Positions 56,388 to 63,685 of a stretch of DNA of 64,000 nucleotides are shown one piece after another. The stretch spans positions 1,860,001-1,924,000 of the forward strand of contig CAXXKR010000004.1 of the NCBI GenBank assembly GCA_963674955.2. Reading direction: 5' to 3'. The position numbers and the translations under genes are program-made. How positions within the stretch are numbered: the stretch's first letter is position 1; each line of letters begins with the position of its first letter. The notes under the pieces were generated by a model. The model had not been told where the DNA came from. It worked only from the letters and a program-made list of their open reading frames with translations, and searched no databases. The DNA is from G963674955 sp963674955 (GTDB lineage Bacteria > Desulfobacterota > Desulfovibrionia > Desulfovibrionales > Desulfovibrionaceae).

Positions 56388-57359
56388 ATGAACAAGTTGA
56401 AGGCAATATCGCTTTTTTCCGGTTGCGGCGGATTCGATTACGGAGCGTCTCAAGCTGGAATTGATATCATCTGGGCAAATGATGTAGACCCTGTTGCGGC
56501 CTCAACGTACCGCCAGATTATGCCCGACACTGAGTTTATCCTTGGCGATGTGCGAGACGTGGAACACTTTCCTCATGCGGACCTTTTAATTGGTTGTTAT
56601 CCTTGTACGGGTTTCAGTCTTGCTGCCCGTAGACGCTGGAAGAACAGACCGGACCGCAACTTGATGAAGATCGAAGGAAACTTCCTATATATGGCGTTCC
56701 TTCGTGTTCTTGAAACTACCCAGCCACGTTACTTTTTTGTCGAGAATGTCAGAGGTATGGTGAGTGCCAAGAACGGCTGGTTCTTTGAGCAGCAACTTTC
56801 CGGGTTCAGAGAGCGTGGCTATAAAGTAACTCACTCTCTCATGAACTCGATGCACTATGGGGTGGCACAGTCTCGACTAAGAATATTTATTGTTGGAGTA
56901 CGAAATGATGTTGCGAACGAATTTGATTATCAGTTCAAACTGCCAACGCACGGTCCCAATGCCCTACCCTTGAAAACGCTCAAGGATGTAATCGGCGGAA
57001 TGCCCCTCGACCCGAGGGACGAATACCTTGATCGTGCTTACCATGGTCATTTTCTTACCCGAAATCGTAAACGCGCCTGGGATGAACAAAGCTATACGAT
57101 AGTGGCTAACGCCTCACACGTGCCGCTTCACCCAGAGGGTGAACCTATGATCTTCGTATCCAAAGACAAGTGGGCCTTGCAGGGTGATTTCAACCGGAGG
57201 TTGTCTTGGCGAGAGTGTGCCGCAATCCAAGGTTTTCCCAAAACGATAGAGCCAGATGGGAGGCTGGAAGCCAAATATCGCGTAATCGGTAATGCGGTTC
57301 CCCCGGCCTTTGGAAAAACATTGGTTGAACCTGTCGTTGAATTTGAATACGCTGGGTAA
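56388..57359 (+). CDS. C5-cytosine DNA methyltransferase
   Basis: 323 aa. Motif I AISLFSGCGGFDYGA; motif IV with catalytic C73 in GCYPCTGFS (Thr where Gln is usual); motif VI E119 in FVENVRGM; motif VIII QSRLRIFIVG; motifs IX/X with LSWRECAAIQGFP and YRVIGNAVPPAFGKTL. Target-recognition region is short (about 170-250). The ATG at 56388 fits the family; a GTG at 56349 would add 13 unrelated residues, although AGGAG at 56361 leaves the start open. It ends the ParB-like/nuclease-like operon, implying protection of self DNA. Confidence 0.92.
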   Translation: MNKLKAISLFSGCGGFDYGASQAGIDIIWANDVDPVAASTYRQIMPDTEFILGDVRDVEHFPHADLLIGCYPCTGFSLAARRRWKNRPDRNLMKIEGNFLYMAFLRVLETTQPRYFFVENVRGMVSAKNGWFFEQQLSGFRERGYKVTHSLMNSMHYGVAQSRLRIFIVGVRNDVANEFDYQFKLPTHGPNALPLKTLKDVIGGMPLDPRDEYLDRAYHGHFLTRNRKRAWDEQSYTIVANASHVPLHPEGEPMIFVSKDKWALQGDFNRRLSWRECAAIQGFPKTIEPDGRLEAKYRVIGNAVPPAFGKTLVEPVVEFEYAG

Positions 57360-57569
57360 TTGTTCGGCATTTCCCCCCCCACTCCAACTTTCTACAAAAT
57401 GGGACACATCTGGGCCACTTTTGCCGCCAGCCGAAGTTACACCTTCACGCCTTTTTATCTGCTTTTATCACTGTGAATCAGTCTCTTGCAACAAATCGAA
57501 CGGTGTCTTCTTCCCGTACAAAACCAGAATCTAACCCCCTCAGCCAAGTAGCTCTTATCGAAGGTATCC

Positions 57570-58016
57570 ATGCCTATCCGAACAACCTTCCTGACAATCT
57601 TAACCCTGCTTCTCTCAATCTCTGCATTTGCCGGTGGCACAACTTACGGCACAGTCATCGTAACGCGTATTAACAGCGTCTATGATGGGGACACTTTCAA
57701 GTGTGACGTTGACAATTGGCCTTCTATCCTTGGGGACAACATCGGAATCCGTATCAACGGCATCGACACCCCGGAGATGAAAGACAAGAGACCACACATC
57801 AAAATTCATGCGGTCAAGGCACGGGACTATGTGCGAAAGCGTCTACAGGCGGCTTCTGTTGTTGAGCTTCGAAATATTCAACGAGGGAAGTATTTTAGGG
57901 TGGTCGCGGACGTGTTCGTGGATGGTGTCAGTCTTGGTGTGGAATTGATTTCACTCGGTTTAGCCTATGAATACCACGGCGGTAAGAAGCGGGATTGGGA
58001 GTTGCTCATTCAGTAA
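57570..58016 (+). CDS. Secreted staphylococcal-nuclease-like protein
   Basis: 148 aa. Signal peptide MPIRTTFLTILTLLLSISAFAG, then an SNase fold: VYDGDTFKCDV (calcium Asp), GIRINGIDTPEMKD (Arg and Glu of the active site), ARDYVRKRL, and FRVVADVFVDGVSLGVELISLGLAYEY. Exported nuclease with GAAGG before the ATG. It is the last gene of element 1, 28 nt from the right junction. May degrade DNA in the periplasm or medium. Confidence 0.85.
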   Translation: MPIRTTFLTILTLLLSISAFAGGTTYGTVIVTRINSVYDGDTFKCDVDNWPSILGDNIGIRINGIDTPEMKDKRPHIKIHAVKARDYVRKRLQAASVVELRNIQRGKYFRVVADVFVDGVSLGVELISLGLAYEYHGGKKRDWELLIQ

Positions 58017-58044
58017 TTTTTTTGGGTATTGAAATATCACTATG

Positions 58045-58049
58045 ATCAT
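58045..58049. repeat. Right attachment core of element 1 (ATCAT)
   Basis: Second ATCAT copy; GGTCGGTCTGG of comM follows. The element side reads ATATCACTATG, the near inverted repeat of the left end (ATCATAGT at left, ACTATGAT at right). Confidence 0.85.
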
Positions 58050-58602
58050 GGTCGGTCTGGCCGAGGGCGCGGTGCGCGAATCCAAGGAACGGGTCTTTTC
58101 CGCCCTCAAGAACTCCGGGTTCAAACTTCCGCCGTCAAGAATAACCGTAAACCTCGCCCCTGCGGACATGCGCAAGGAGGGCTCGGCCTACGACCTGCCC
58201 CTGGCCCTGGGGTTGCTGAGTTCGGCCGGACTCATACCCCAAGAGCGACTCGACGGCTGGTTCATGGCCGGAGAGCTGTCCCTGACCGGCGACCTCAAAC
58301 CGGTGGCCGGGACCCTGCCCCTGGCCATCGCGGCACGCAACGAAAAGGCAAAAGGGCTTCTGACGCCAGCGGCCAACGCCACCGAGGCGGCGGTGGTCAA
58401 GGGGTTGCCCGTGTTCGGCCTGGACAATCTGGGGCAAGCCGTGCGCTTCATCCTGGGCGAGACCGAGCTTGAGCCCGTTTGCGTGGACGTGGACGCCCTT
58501 TGGTCCGAAAATCAAAAACACCTGAACGACTTTTCCGAGGTCAAGGGTCAGGAGCACGCCAAGCGGGCCGTGGAGATCGCGGCGGCCGGCGGCCACAATC
58601 TC
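58050..58602 (+). pseudogene. comM: comM middle fragment (codons 34 to about 218)
   Basis: Continues the 48432 fragment in frame: MVGLAEGAVRESKERVFSAL, then RITVNLAPADMRKEGSAYDL, GELSLTGDLKPVAGTLPLAI, VKGQEHAKRAVEIAAAGGHN. It ends at NLLM, where ComM normally runs on into the Walker A IGPPGSGKT. The whole AAA+ ATPase part is missing from the window. GC-rich codons match the core genes. A local ATG ATC ATG at 58042 could begin translation, but without a ribosome site. Confidence 0.93.
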
Positions 58603-60510
58603 CTAATGTTGTATTTGGTTTAACTCCGCGCATTTGTTTTCTTTGCTTTTCTGAGCTGCTTTATTTTTAGCCACGCATCGTTCGTCTTCTCGTTGCTTTT
58701 TATTTACCTGCTTTCGTCTGGCTGCTATTCTTTTTTCTTCCTCTACGCTTAATGTAAAATCCACATCCCAATTCCCTTGGCTGTCAACGTCAATACTTGT
58801 AGACTTGCCATCCTTATCAGCTTCAACGATGACAGACAATTTATCACCATAAATCAAAGGAGAAAGTGTTTGATAGCCCCCAGCATTAAAAAAAACTGTA
58901 TATTTTCTGCGGAGGTCGTTACATGCAGGCCCCTCTACAAAACGATCAATGGCGTTTTTTAATGATTCCTTTTGTCGGCAAGGGACATATCCGATTGGAC
59001 AGACTATTATTTTGTTAATCAACTCTCGCAAGCAAAGACGCAACTTTTTTCTTAAATTGATTCGTTCATCGCCTTCAAGGTTATTCATTTTTTGGAAAAG
59101 ATTTTTAACATTGTCAATCTGCCTTTCGCTGTCTTTTTTTGATGTAAGAAGACTATTAAGATCATTGGTGTCTAGTTCAATGTCAGATTCAAGATCGTCT
59201 TTATTTTTTATTGAAGTATCTAGTTCAGAATTTAGAATGAGTCTTACACGATCTGTTAATCCTTCTGCCTTTGTTTGTTGAAGCAATCCTTCTATTTCTT
59301 TTTTTATTGCAATAATTTGCCCTTCATTTGTTTGAATTTTTTGGCGCAATATAGCTATTTGTCGAGCCCTACTACTGTCATTGGGCATTATGTTAACAGC
59401 TTCTAAATCGACGCAATAAGACAAAACACCTATTTCTATTTCAGCGTAGTGAATAGGCAATTGACAACAGCCTAAGCCTCTACGGGCAGCGTCACAAACT
59501 AAATACTTTTGACCCTTAGGAGGGTTTCCTTTGTCCACAAAGGCCATAGGAGAACCACAGTAACCACACTTGATCAATCCGGTAAACAAATTGGAGACTT
59601 TTCCCGTTCTTCCCCCCTTACCTTTATTTTTGTTCATCAGGCTTCGGACTTGATTAAACTGGTCCTTGTCTACGACCTGGGGATAGTAACCAGAAATCGA
59701 ATCTCCAATGGACACCCTTTTATTTTTAACCATCTTGTGCGGTTGGTATTCCCCAATTACCGCAGGTGAAATCAATATCTTTTGCACATAGGAACCACGC
59801 CACCCGTTTTTAGGACTCCACACCCCCAGTTCATTTAATTTCTTTGCGATAGAGTCTTTACCTAGCCCATCTAGTTTCATCGCGTAAATTTGCCTAACGA
59901 CTTCTACCGCGTCAGGTATTACCTCATACTCGGTCCGATTTTTATTGAGTTTTAGCCAAGCAGGGCAGCGTTTAGTTAGTTTTTTTTTGTCTATATTTTT
60001 ACGCTTTTCTTTCCATGCACTTTTAAGCCGTTTGCTTTTCCACTCAGACTCTTGAAAAGCACGGGTCATCTCGCCAATTAGCTCATGTAATTGATTTGGA
60101 TTGTTGTTAATACTATCTTCTGTATACTCACGCATTTGCCCTAGAGAAGTAACAACGACCTTCACTCCTCGCTTGAGTATGCCGTGAAATATTTCAAAGG
60201 CATCTGTTGTGCGTTCCCTAGACAGCCTATCTAAAGACTCAACAAGCAAGACTGAGCCACTAGGCACACGCCCTTCTTCAAGGAGTTTTAAAAAAACACC
60301 CAATGAACCTCTTTTTCGATGGTCACCTTTGTATCCTGAAAATCCGATATCTTCCATTTTCAATTTTTCATCTAAAACCAGCCTATGCTCTAGAGCATAG
60401 GCCTTTGCAGCTTCCAATTGCCGACGGTAGCTGTCTCCTTTGCGCTGCTTCTTCGTTGAAAAACGAATATACGAATACAGACGAGGCGTGTCAGTTGAAG
60501 TCGTCATCAT
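58603..60510 (-). CDS. Large serine recombinase (element 2)
   Basis: 635 aa. Catalytic S18 in LYSYIRFSTKKQRKGDSYRRQ (numbered from the ATG at 60510), LLVESLDRLSRERTTDAFE, recombinase domain with RCPAWLKLNKNRTEYEV and GSYVQKILISPAVIGEYQPH, cysteines in CGYCGSPM and GLGCCQLP, long coiled coil (about 400-520), Lys-rich tail. Same family as the element 1 integrase but diverged and AT-rich. Start at 60510 overlaps the upstream stop (TAATG) and has GGGAGGAAAA. Its stop codon TAG sits on the comM junction. Confidence 0.92.
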   Translation of the reverse strand: MMTTSTDTPRLYSYIRFSTKKQRKGDSYRRQLEAAKAYALEHRLVLDEKLKMEDIGFSGYKGDHRKRGSLGVFLKLLEEGRVPSGSVLLVESLDRLSRERTTDAFEIFHGILKRGVKVVVTSLGQMREYTEDSINNNPNQLHELIGEMTRAFQESEWKSKRLKSAWKEKRKNIDKKKLTKRCPAWLKLNKNRTEYEVIPDAVEVVRQIYAMKLDGLGKDSIAKKLNELGVWSPKNGWRGSYVQKILISPAVIGEYQPHKMVKNKRVSIGDSISGYYPQVVDKDQFNQVRSLMNKNKGKGGRTGKVSNLFTGLIKCGYCGSPMAFVDKGNPPKGQKYLVCDAARRGLGCCQLPIHYAEIEIGVLSYCVDLEAVNIMPNDSSRARQIAILRQKIQTNEGQIIAIKKEIEGLLQQTKAEGLTDRVRLILNSELDTSIKNKDDLESDIELDTNDLNSLLTSKKDSERQIDNVKNLFQKMNNLEGDERINLRKKLRLCLRELINKIIVCPIGYVPCRQKESLKNAIDRFVEGPACNDLRRKYTVFFNAGGYQTLSPLIYGDKLSVIVEADKDGKSTSIDVDSQGNWDVDFTLSVEEEKRIAARRKQVNKKQREDERCVAKNKAAQKSKENKCAELNQIQH

Positions 60511-60749
60511 TACTTTTCCTCCCATTCGTCACTTGAAAAAAGAGGCGTGTTTTGCATTCGCTCCAATTCCTTTGCAGCCCCAAGGTCACCAGCATCAGCC
60601 TTTGAATTTAATCGAGCGGCCCTAAGCCAATTGTCAGATGCTTCTGTCGCTGCAAAACTCATTACAAACTGACCTTCATACTCCCAAAAAATGGGAATAC
60701 CTTTATTTTTCCCGCTGTAGACGATGTTGATGCGTTTTCGCTTTTTCAC
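60510..60749 (-). CDS. Small protein between the two recombinases (79 aa)
   Basis: Starts at GTG 60749 after GGGAG: MKKRKRINIVYSGKNKGIPI, aromatic FWEYEGQFVMSF, then a helical acidic tail (KADAGDLGAAKELERM). No known family. Sits 21 nt after the small recombinase stop and overlaps the large recombinase start, so all three are co-translated. Basic N-terminus and position suit a recombination directionality factor or accessory protein (speculative). Confidence 0.6.
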   Translation of the reverse strand: MKKRKRINIVYSGKNKGIPIFWEYEGQFVMSFAATEASDNWLRAARLNSKADAGDLGAAKELERMQNTPLFSSDEWEEK

Positions 60750-60770
60750 GCGAACACTCCCGAAAACCTA

Positions 60771-61325
60771 TTACCTCTTCAAGGCACTGTACAATGTCTG
60801 CCTGCTAACCCTGTATTCATCAGCAAGAGCAGCCTTTTTCTCCCCTCGATCTAGCCGTGCCTTAATCTCATTGATCTGGTCAGCGCTCAAGGCACGCTTT
60901 CGGCCTTTATACTTCCCAGCCGCCTTGGCCTTAGCTATTCCTTCTGCCTGTCTTTCCTGTAACAGATTTCGCTCAAATTCTGCAAAGGCGCCCATCATCT
61001 GGAGCATAAGCTTGGACATCGAATCGTCATTGCCGTTGAAAGTCAGGCCCTCTCGATGGAAGCGGACAGTGACTTTTTTGGCAACCAATGAATCCAGCAA
61101 TTTCTGACAGTCGTGGAGATTTCGACAAAACCTGTCGATGGAATGAATGTTGAGAGTATCGCCCTCACGGATGTAGTTGAGGCATTCCTGCAAGGCAGGC
61201 CGATTGGTGTCCTTTGCACTGGCCTTGTCCGTAAACGTCTTGTCGAAAGTCATCCCGTCAAGTTGCCGAGACGTGTTTTGCTCGATTGTGCTAACTCGGA
61301 TGTAGGCAATATTTTGTCCAGACAT
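60771..61325 (-). CDS. Small serine recombinase (resolvase/invertase)
   Basis: 184 aa, homologous over its length to the one at 52507: AYIRVSTIEQNTSRQLDGM with catalytic Ser, NIHSIDRFCRNLHDCQKLL, FAEFERNLLQERQAEGIAKA, and helix-turn-helix ALADEYRVSRQTLYSALKR. GACAGGAGG precedes its ATG. First gene of the element 2 operon, with a promoter at 61360-61388. Confidence 0.92.
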   Translation of the reverse strand: MSGQNIAYIRVSTIEQNTSRQLDGMTFDKTFTDKASAKDTNRPALQECLNYIREGDTLNIHSIDRFCRNLHDCQKLLDSLVAKKVTVRFHREGLTFNGNDDSMSKLMLQMMGAFAEFERNLLQERQAEGIAKAKAAGKYKGRKRALSADQINEIKARLDRGEKKAALADEYRVSRQTLYSALKR

Positions 61326-61359
61326 TTTAGCCTCCTGTCTATTTGAAACGTTAAAATAG

Positions 61360-61388
61360 ATTCTAGACTAACATGGACAAAACGTAAA
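61360..61388 (-). promoter_or_regulatory. Promoter of element 2 recombinase operon
   Basis: On the minus strand TTTACG (61388-61383), 17-bp spacer, TAGAAT (61365-61360), 35 nt upstream of the small recombinase ATG. Confidence 0.55.
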
Positions 61389-61480
61389 GAAAATAAATTT
61401 TGAAGTCTAACTAGATGGGATTCTGGCGGTTTAGGCGGATAAAGTTAGGGTATACCCTATTCTACTCTTGGCCTCCGCCC

Positions 61481-61825
61481 CTCACCGAGACCGACATCGG
61501 CAAATTGGCTATGTCTCTGGTGGATGCCGGCACCATCGTGATCGGTACGCCCACCGTCCTGGCCGGACCGCACCCTATGGCCGCATATGCCGCGTTCCTG
61601 GCCAACGCACTCCGGCCCAAGGCGGAGTTTGTGTCCATCGTCGGATCCTATGGATGGGGCGGCAAGACGGTCGAAACTCTGGCAGGCATGATCTCCAACC
61701 TCAAGGTCGAGGTCCTGGACCCCGTCCTGTGCAAGGGGATGCCCAAGGAAGACACCTTTGAAGCCTTGGACCGCTTGGCGGACGCAATCGCCGATAAACA
61801 CAAGGGGAGCGGCTTCACGGAATAA
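61481..61825 (+). pseudogene. FprA-like flavodoxin-domain fragment (5'-truncated)
   Basis: From LTETDIGKLAMSLVDAGTIV the frame follows the C-terminal flavodoxin domain of FprA/rubredoxin:oxygen oxidoreductase-type A flavoproteins: VIGTPTVLAGPHPMAAY, FVSIVGSYGWGGKTVETLAG, and a normal end. The N-terminal diiron beta-lactamase domain, about 280 residues, is gone. GC-rich codons and a natural stop show it is core DNA cut by the element border. Oxygen and NO reduction by the intact protein would be lost unless another copy exists. Confidence 0.75.
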
Positions 61826-62392
61826 GGGCTTTCGTTTTCACTGCCTGCTCAAGGTTCGGACGCTCTCCGTTACGTGACAGGCATTCGAAAGGAAAACGCG
61901 TGCATTGCAGCCACCTTAAGCGATGAGCATGCCGGTATTCGAAGACGAAATTGCGGCACCTATCAAATCGCTATTTTCGCGAACGACTTCGCCCGTTCCC
62001 CCGTGGCTCGTCCGTGCTCGCCCGTGGCTCCATGTGTGTCAAACGTGCTTTTCGTGGCGTTGGTGGCGTTTGCAAATGGCTGAAATCACGTAGGTAAGCG
62101 GCCCCCCGTGGTTTTCAATATACCCTTTCACGCTGGCAACAGGGGGTCAACCCCCTTGGGGACGCCAGAATAAAATTAAGGGTTTACAGCAATATTCTGT
62201 AAACCCTTTTTCTTTTGTTTCTCTTCTTCCCCACAACCATTGACCATTCAGCTCAGACTCTTCAGATAACGATTTCTCCAATCGCGCGTCTCTTCCTAGA
62301 AGGATTTAAGCTAGAGCTAGACAACCTCAGCAGGAAGAGTAGGGACTATCATAAGTCCGGAACATGAGTTGGTGGCCGGTCAATGACCTTGA
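61826..62392. other. Intergenic stretch with two hairpins
   Basis: No credible gene. At about 62133-62168 a nested hairpin occurs: outer CTGGC/GCCAG, inner AGGGGG/CCCCCT. It superficially resembles a tRNA 3' end (GGGGACGCCA) but has no cloverleaf. A terminator follows at 62178-62211. Direct repeats of CCCGTGGCTC occur near 62000-62030. Confidence 0.5.
62178..62211 (+). terminator. Rho-independent terminator
   Basis: Perfect 12-bp stem AAGGGTTTACAG (62178-62189) with CTGTAAACCCTT (62197-62208), 7-nt loop, T run to 62211. Could also work in the minus direction for the gene ending at 62393. Confidence 0.85.
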
Positions 62393-63685
62393 TTATTTCG
62401 TCAGGTCGATGATCCGAGCATCCTTGAATTCGCCCTTGCCTTCGTAAAGATGATCCATCACCAACATGGGCGGCAGTCCGACCTCAAGGAGATATGGGGT
62501 TTGGACAAAGTACTGCTCCTTTAGGGCGTTCCAGTTGTTGGCTGTTGCGGGCAACTTGCCGCCGGATTCCTTGGCAAGCAGGGCGAGCCATGCTTTGGCG
62601 GCTGCGGTTAGTCCGGCTGTGGCAGGTCCGGTGCCGTAGGGCTGGTTGGCCGGAAAGTAGGAGTATTGCTGCCCCCAGTCACCGGACGGGAACCGTTTCA
62701 CAACCAGTTCCGGCTGAAAATTTTTCCATGCCCCGCGCGGCAGTGATGCGCGCGCTTTCTGGAATGCCTGCACCTTTTTCCCGTATTCCGTGAGCGTCCC
62801 CGTATCCAAATCCATCAGGGCCTTGAGATGCTCCACATACGCCTTATCGTACCCGGCGGAATAGGTATGGCAAAGCGCGGCGTACAGGTCGTCCGGGGTG
62901 TGGAAGCCTGCCGTGTAAATTCCCTTTTCCGGAAATTTATCCAGGAACCAGAGGTCTACGCAGGCCCATATTTCTTTGGCTCCGTACTGACGTGCCGCCC
63001 CGGCATAGACCGCGAACATCAGGTCCGCAGAGGTCTCCTTGAGCACCTTGGGCGCAAGGATGGCCCCGGCGCGGGCAGGCGCGGCCGCGTAGTCGGGGTA
63101 GACCATTTCAAACACGGTGAGCTTGCCGTATTTAGACATGGCGTCTGTCCGTTCCCGGATTTCTTCGGTTACGGCGTCAAAGGCTTGGTCCGGTGCCATG
63201 CCTGTGGTGTCCAGAAAATACGGCTTAATGTCCACGTCATGGATGCGCTGGCCGTTGAGGGACTGCATGAGCATGGGCTCGTCATAGACTTGGCCCAAGA
63301 AAAGTGGATCATTTTTGAGCTTTTTCAAAGTGGTATCGCGGATGTCCCAGCGGTAGGTCCCGTCCGCGTTCTGGAAATACGGTACGCCGGGCACGTAGTT
63401 CACCAATTCCGTGTTGAAAAGGTAGGCGAGGTTGTGCTTGCGACAGAACTCCACCAGTTCCATTATGCGCGGAGAGAATTCTTCTTCAGGCGAGAGATGC
63501 CAGACCACGAATTCCACATTCAGGTCCTTTAGGGCTTGGGCAAAGCCGGGCTTGCCCAGTTCGCCCTTCCAGTTGTCGGCATTGACGCCAAACATGAAAT
63601 CTCCGGCCAAGGCAGTAAACACTGACGTCACGATCAGGGCCGCTGCAAAAATGCACCCCCGGAAGCAGGATAAAACTCGTATCAT
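62393..63685 (-). CDS. Secreted protein, possible TIM-barrel glycosidase-like
   Basis: 430 aa. AGGAGG lies 5 nt before the ATG at 63685 and the N-terminus is a signal peptide (MIRVLSCFRGCIFAAALIVT, cleaved near ALAGDF). The mature part has alternating strand/helix pattern (FMFGVNADNWKGELG, VEFVVWHLSPEEEF, LGQVYDEPMLMQ, EIWACVDLWFLDKF). The QVYDEPM segment could hold a catalytic acid. No family recognised with certainty. The upstream glycosyltransferase frame reads into it without a stop; see the frameshift note there. Confidence 0.65.
   Translation of the reverse strand: MIRVLSCFRGCIFAAALIVTSVFTALAGDFMFGVNADNWKGELGKPGFAQALKDLNVEFVVWHLSPEEEFSPRIMELVEFCRKHNLAYLFNTELVNYVPGVPYFQNADGTYRWDIRDTTLKKLKNDPLFLGQVYDEPMLMQSLNGQRIHDVDIKPYFLDTTGMAPDQAFDAVTEEIRERTDAMSKYGKLTVFEMVYPDYAAAPARAGAILAPKVLKETSADLMFAVYAGAARQYGAKEIWACVDLWFLDKFPEKGIYTAGFHTPDDLYAALCHTYSAGYDKAYVEHLKALMDLDTGTLTEYGKKVQAFQKARASLPRGAWKNFQPELVVKRFPSGDWGQQYSYFPANQPYGTGPATAGLTAAAKAWLALLAKESGGKLPATANNWNALKEQYFVQTPYLLEVGLPPMLVMDHLYEGKGEFKDARIIDLTK

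Larger units (their letters stand above)
48533..58044. mobile_element. Element 1: 9.5-kb serine-recombinase element in comM
   Basis: Defined by the split comM and the shared ATCAT core. Joining right end to left end gives ACTATGATCATAGT, a perfect 14-bp palindrome, as expected for a serine-integrase attP. Carries a large serine recombinase at the left end, a small serine recombinase, decayed antirepressor domains, a secreted Gly-rich protein, a ParB-like/nuclease-like/C5 methyltransferase operon, and a secreted nuclease at the right end. Base composition is clearly more AT-rich than the flanking core, especially at 50.5-51.5 kb. No conjugation or phage structural genes seen. Confidence 0.85.
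58603..61470. mobile_element. Element 2: about 2.9-kb AT-rich serine-recombinase element
   Basis: Three minus-strand genes (small serine recombinase, 79-aa protein, large serine recombinase) occupy an AT-rich block. The left end is sharp: comM stops making sense at 58603-58605, exactly where the large recombinase stop codon lies. The right end falls between 61390 and 61480, where a truncated FprA-like frame begins; CTCC occurs at both borders (58600-58603, 61473-61476). The two sides come from different genes, so this is not a simple insertion. Confidence 0.7.

Noticed and set aside
58042..58623. Independent 193-aa gene starting at ATG 58042
   Set aside because: It is the middle of comM; the first two codons come from the element junction and the last four from element 2.
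61471..61480. Possible continuation of comM Walker A (GGCCTCCG resembling codons for G-P-P) at the right border of element 2
   Set aside because: Match is eight bases, out of frame with GPPGSGKT, and the next codons belong to the FprA-like gene.
62120..62170. tRNA-like 3' end (GGGGACGCCA) in the intergenic region
   Set aside because: The T-arm loop would be 4 nt, there is no anticodon arm or acceptor partner upstream.
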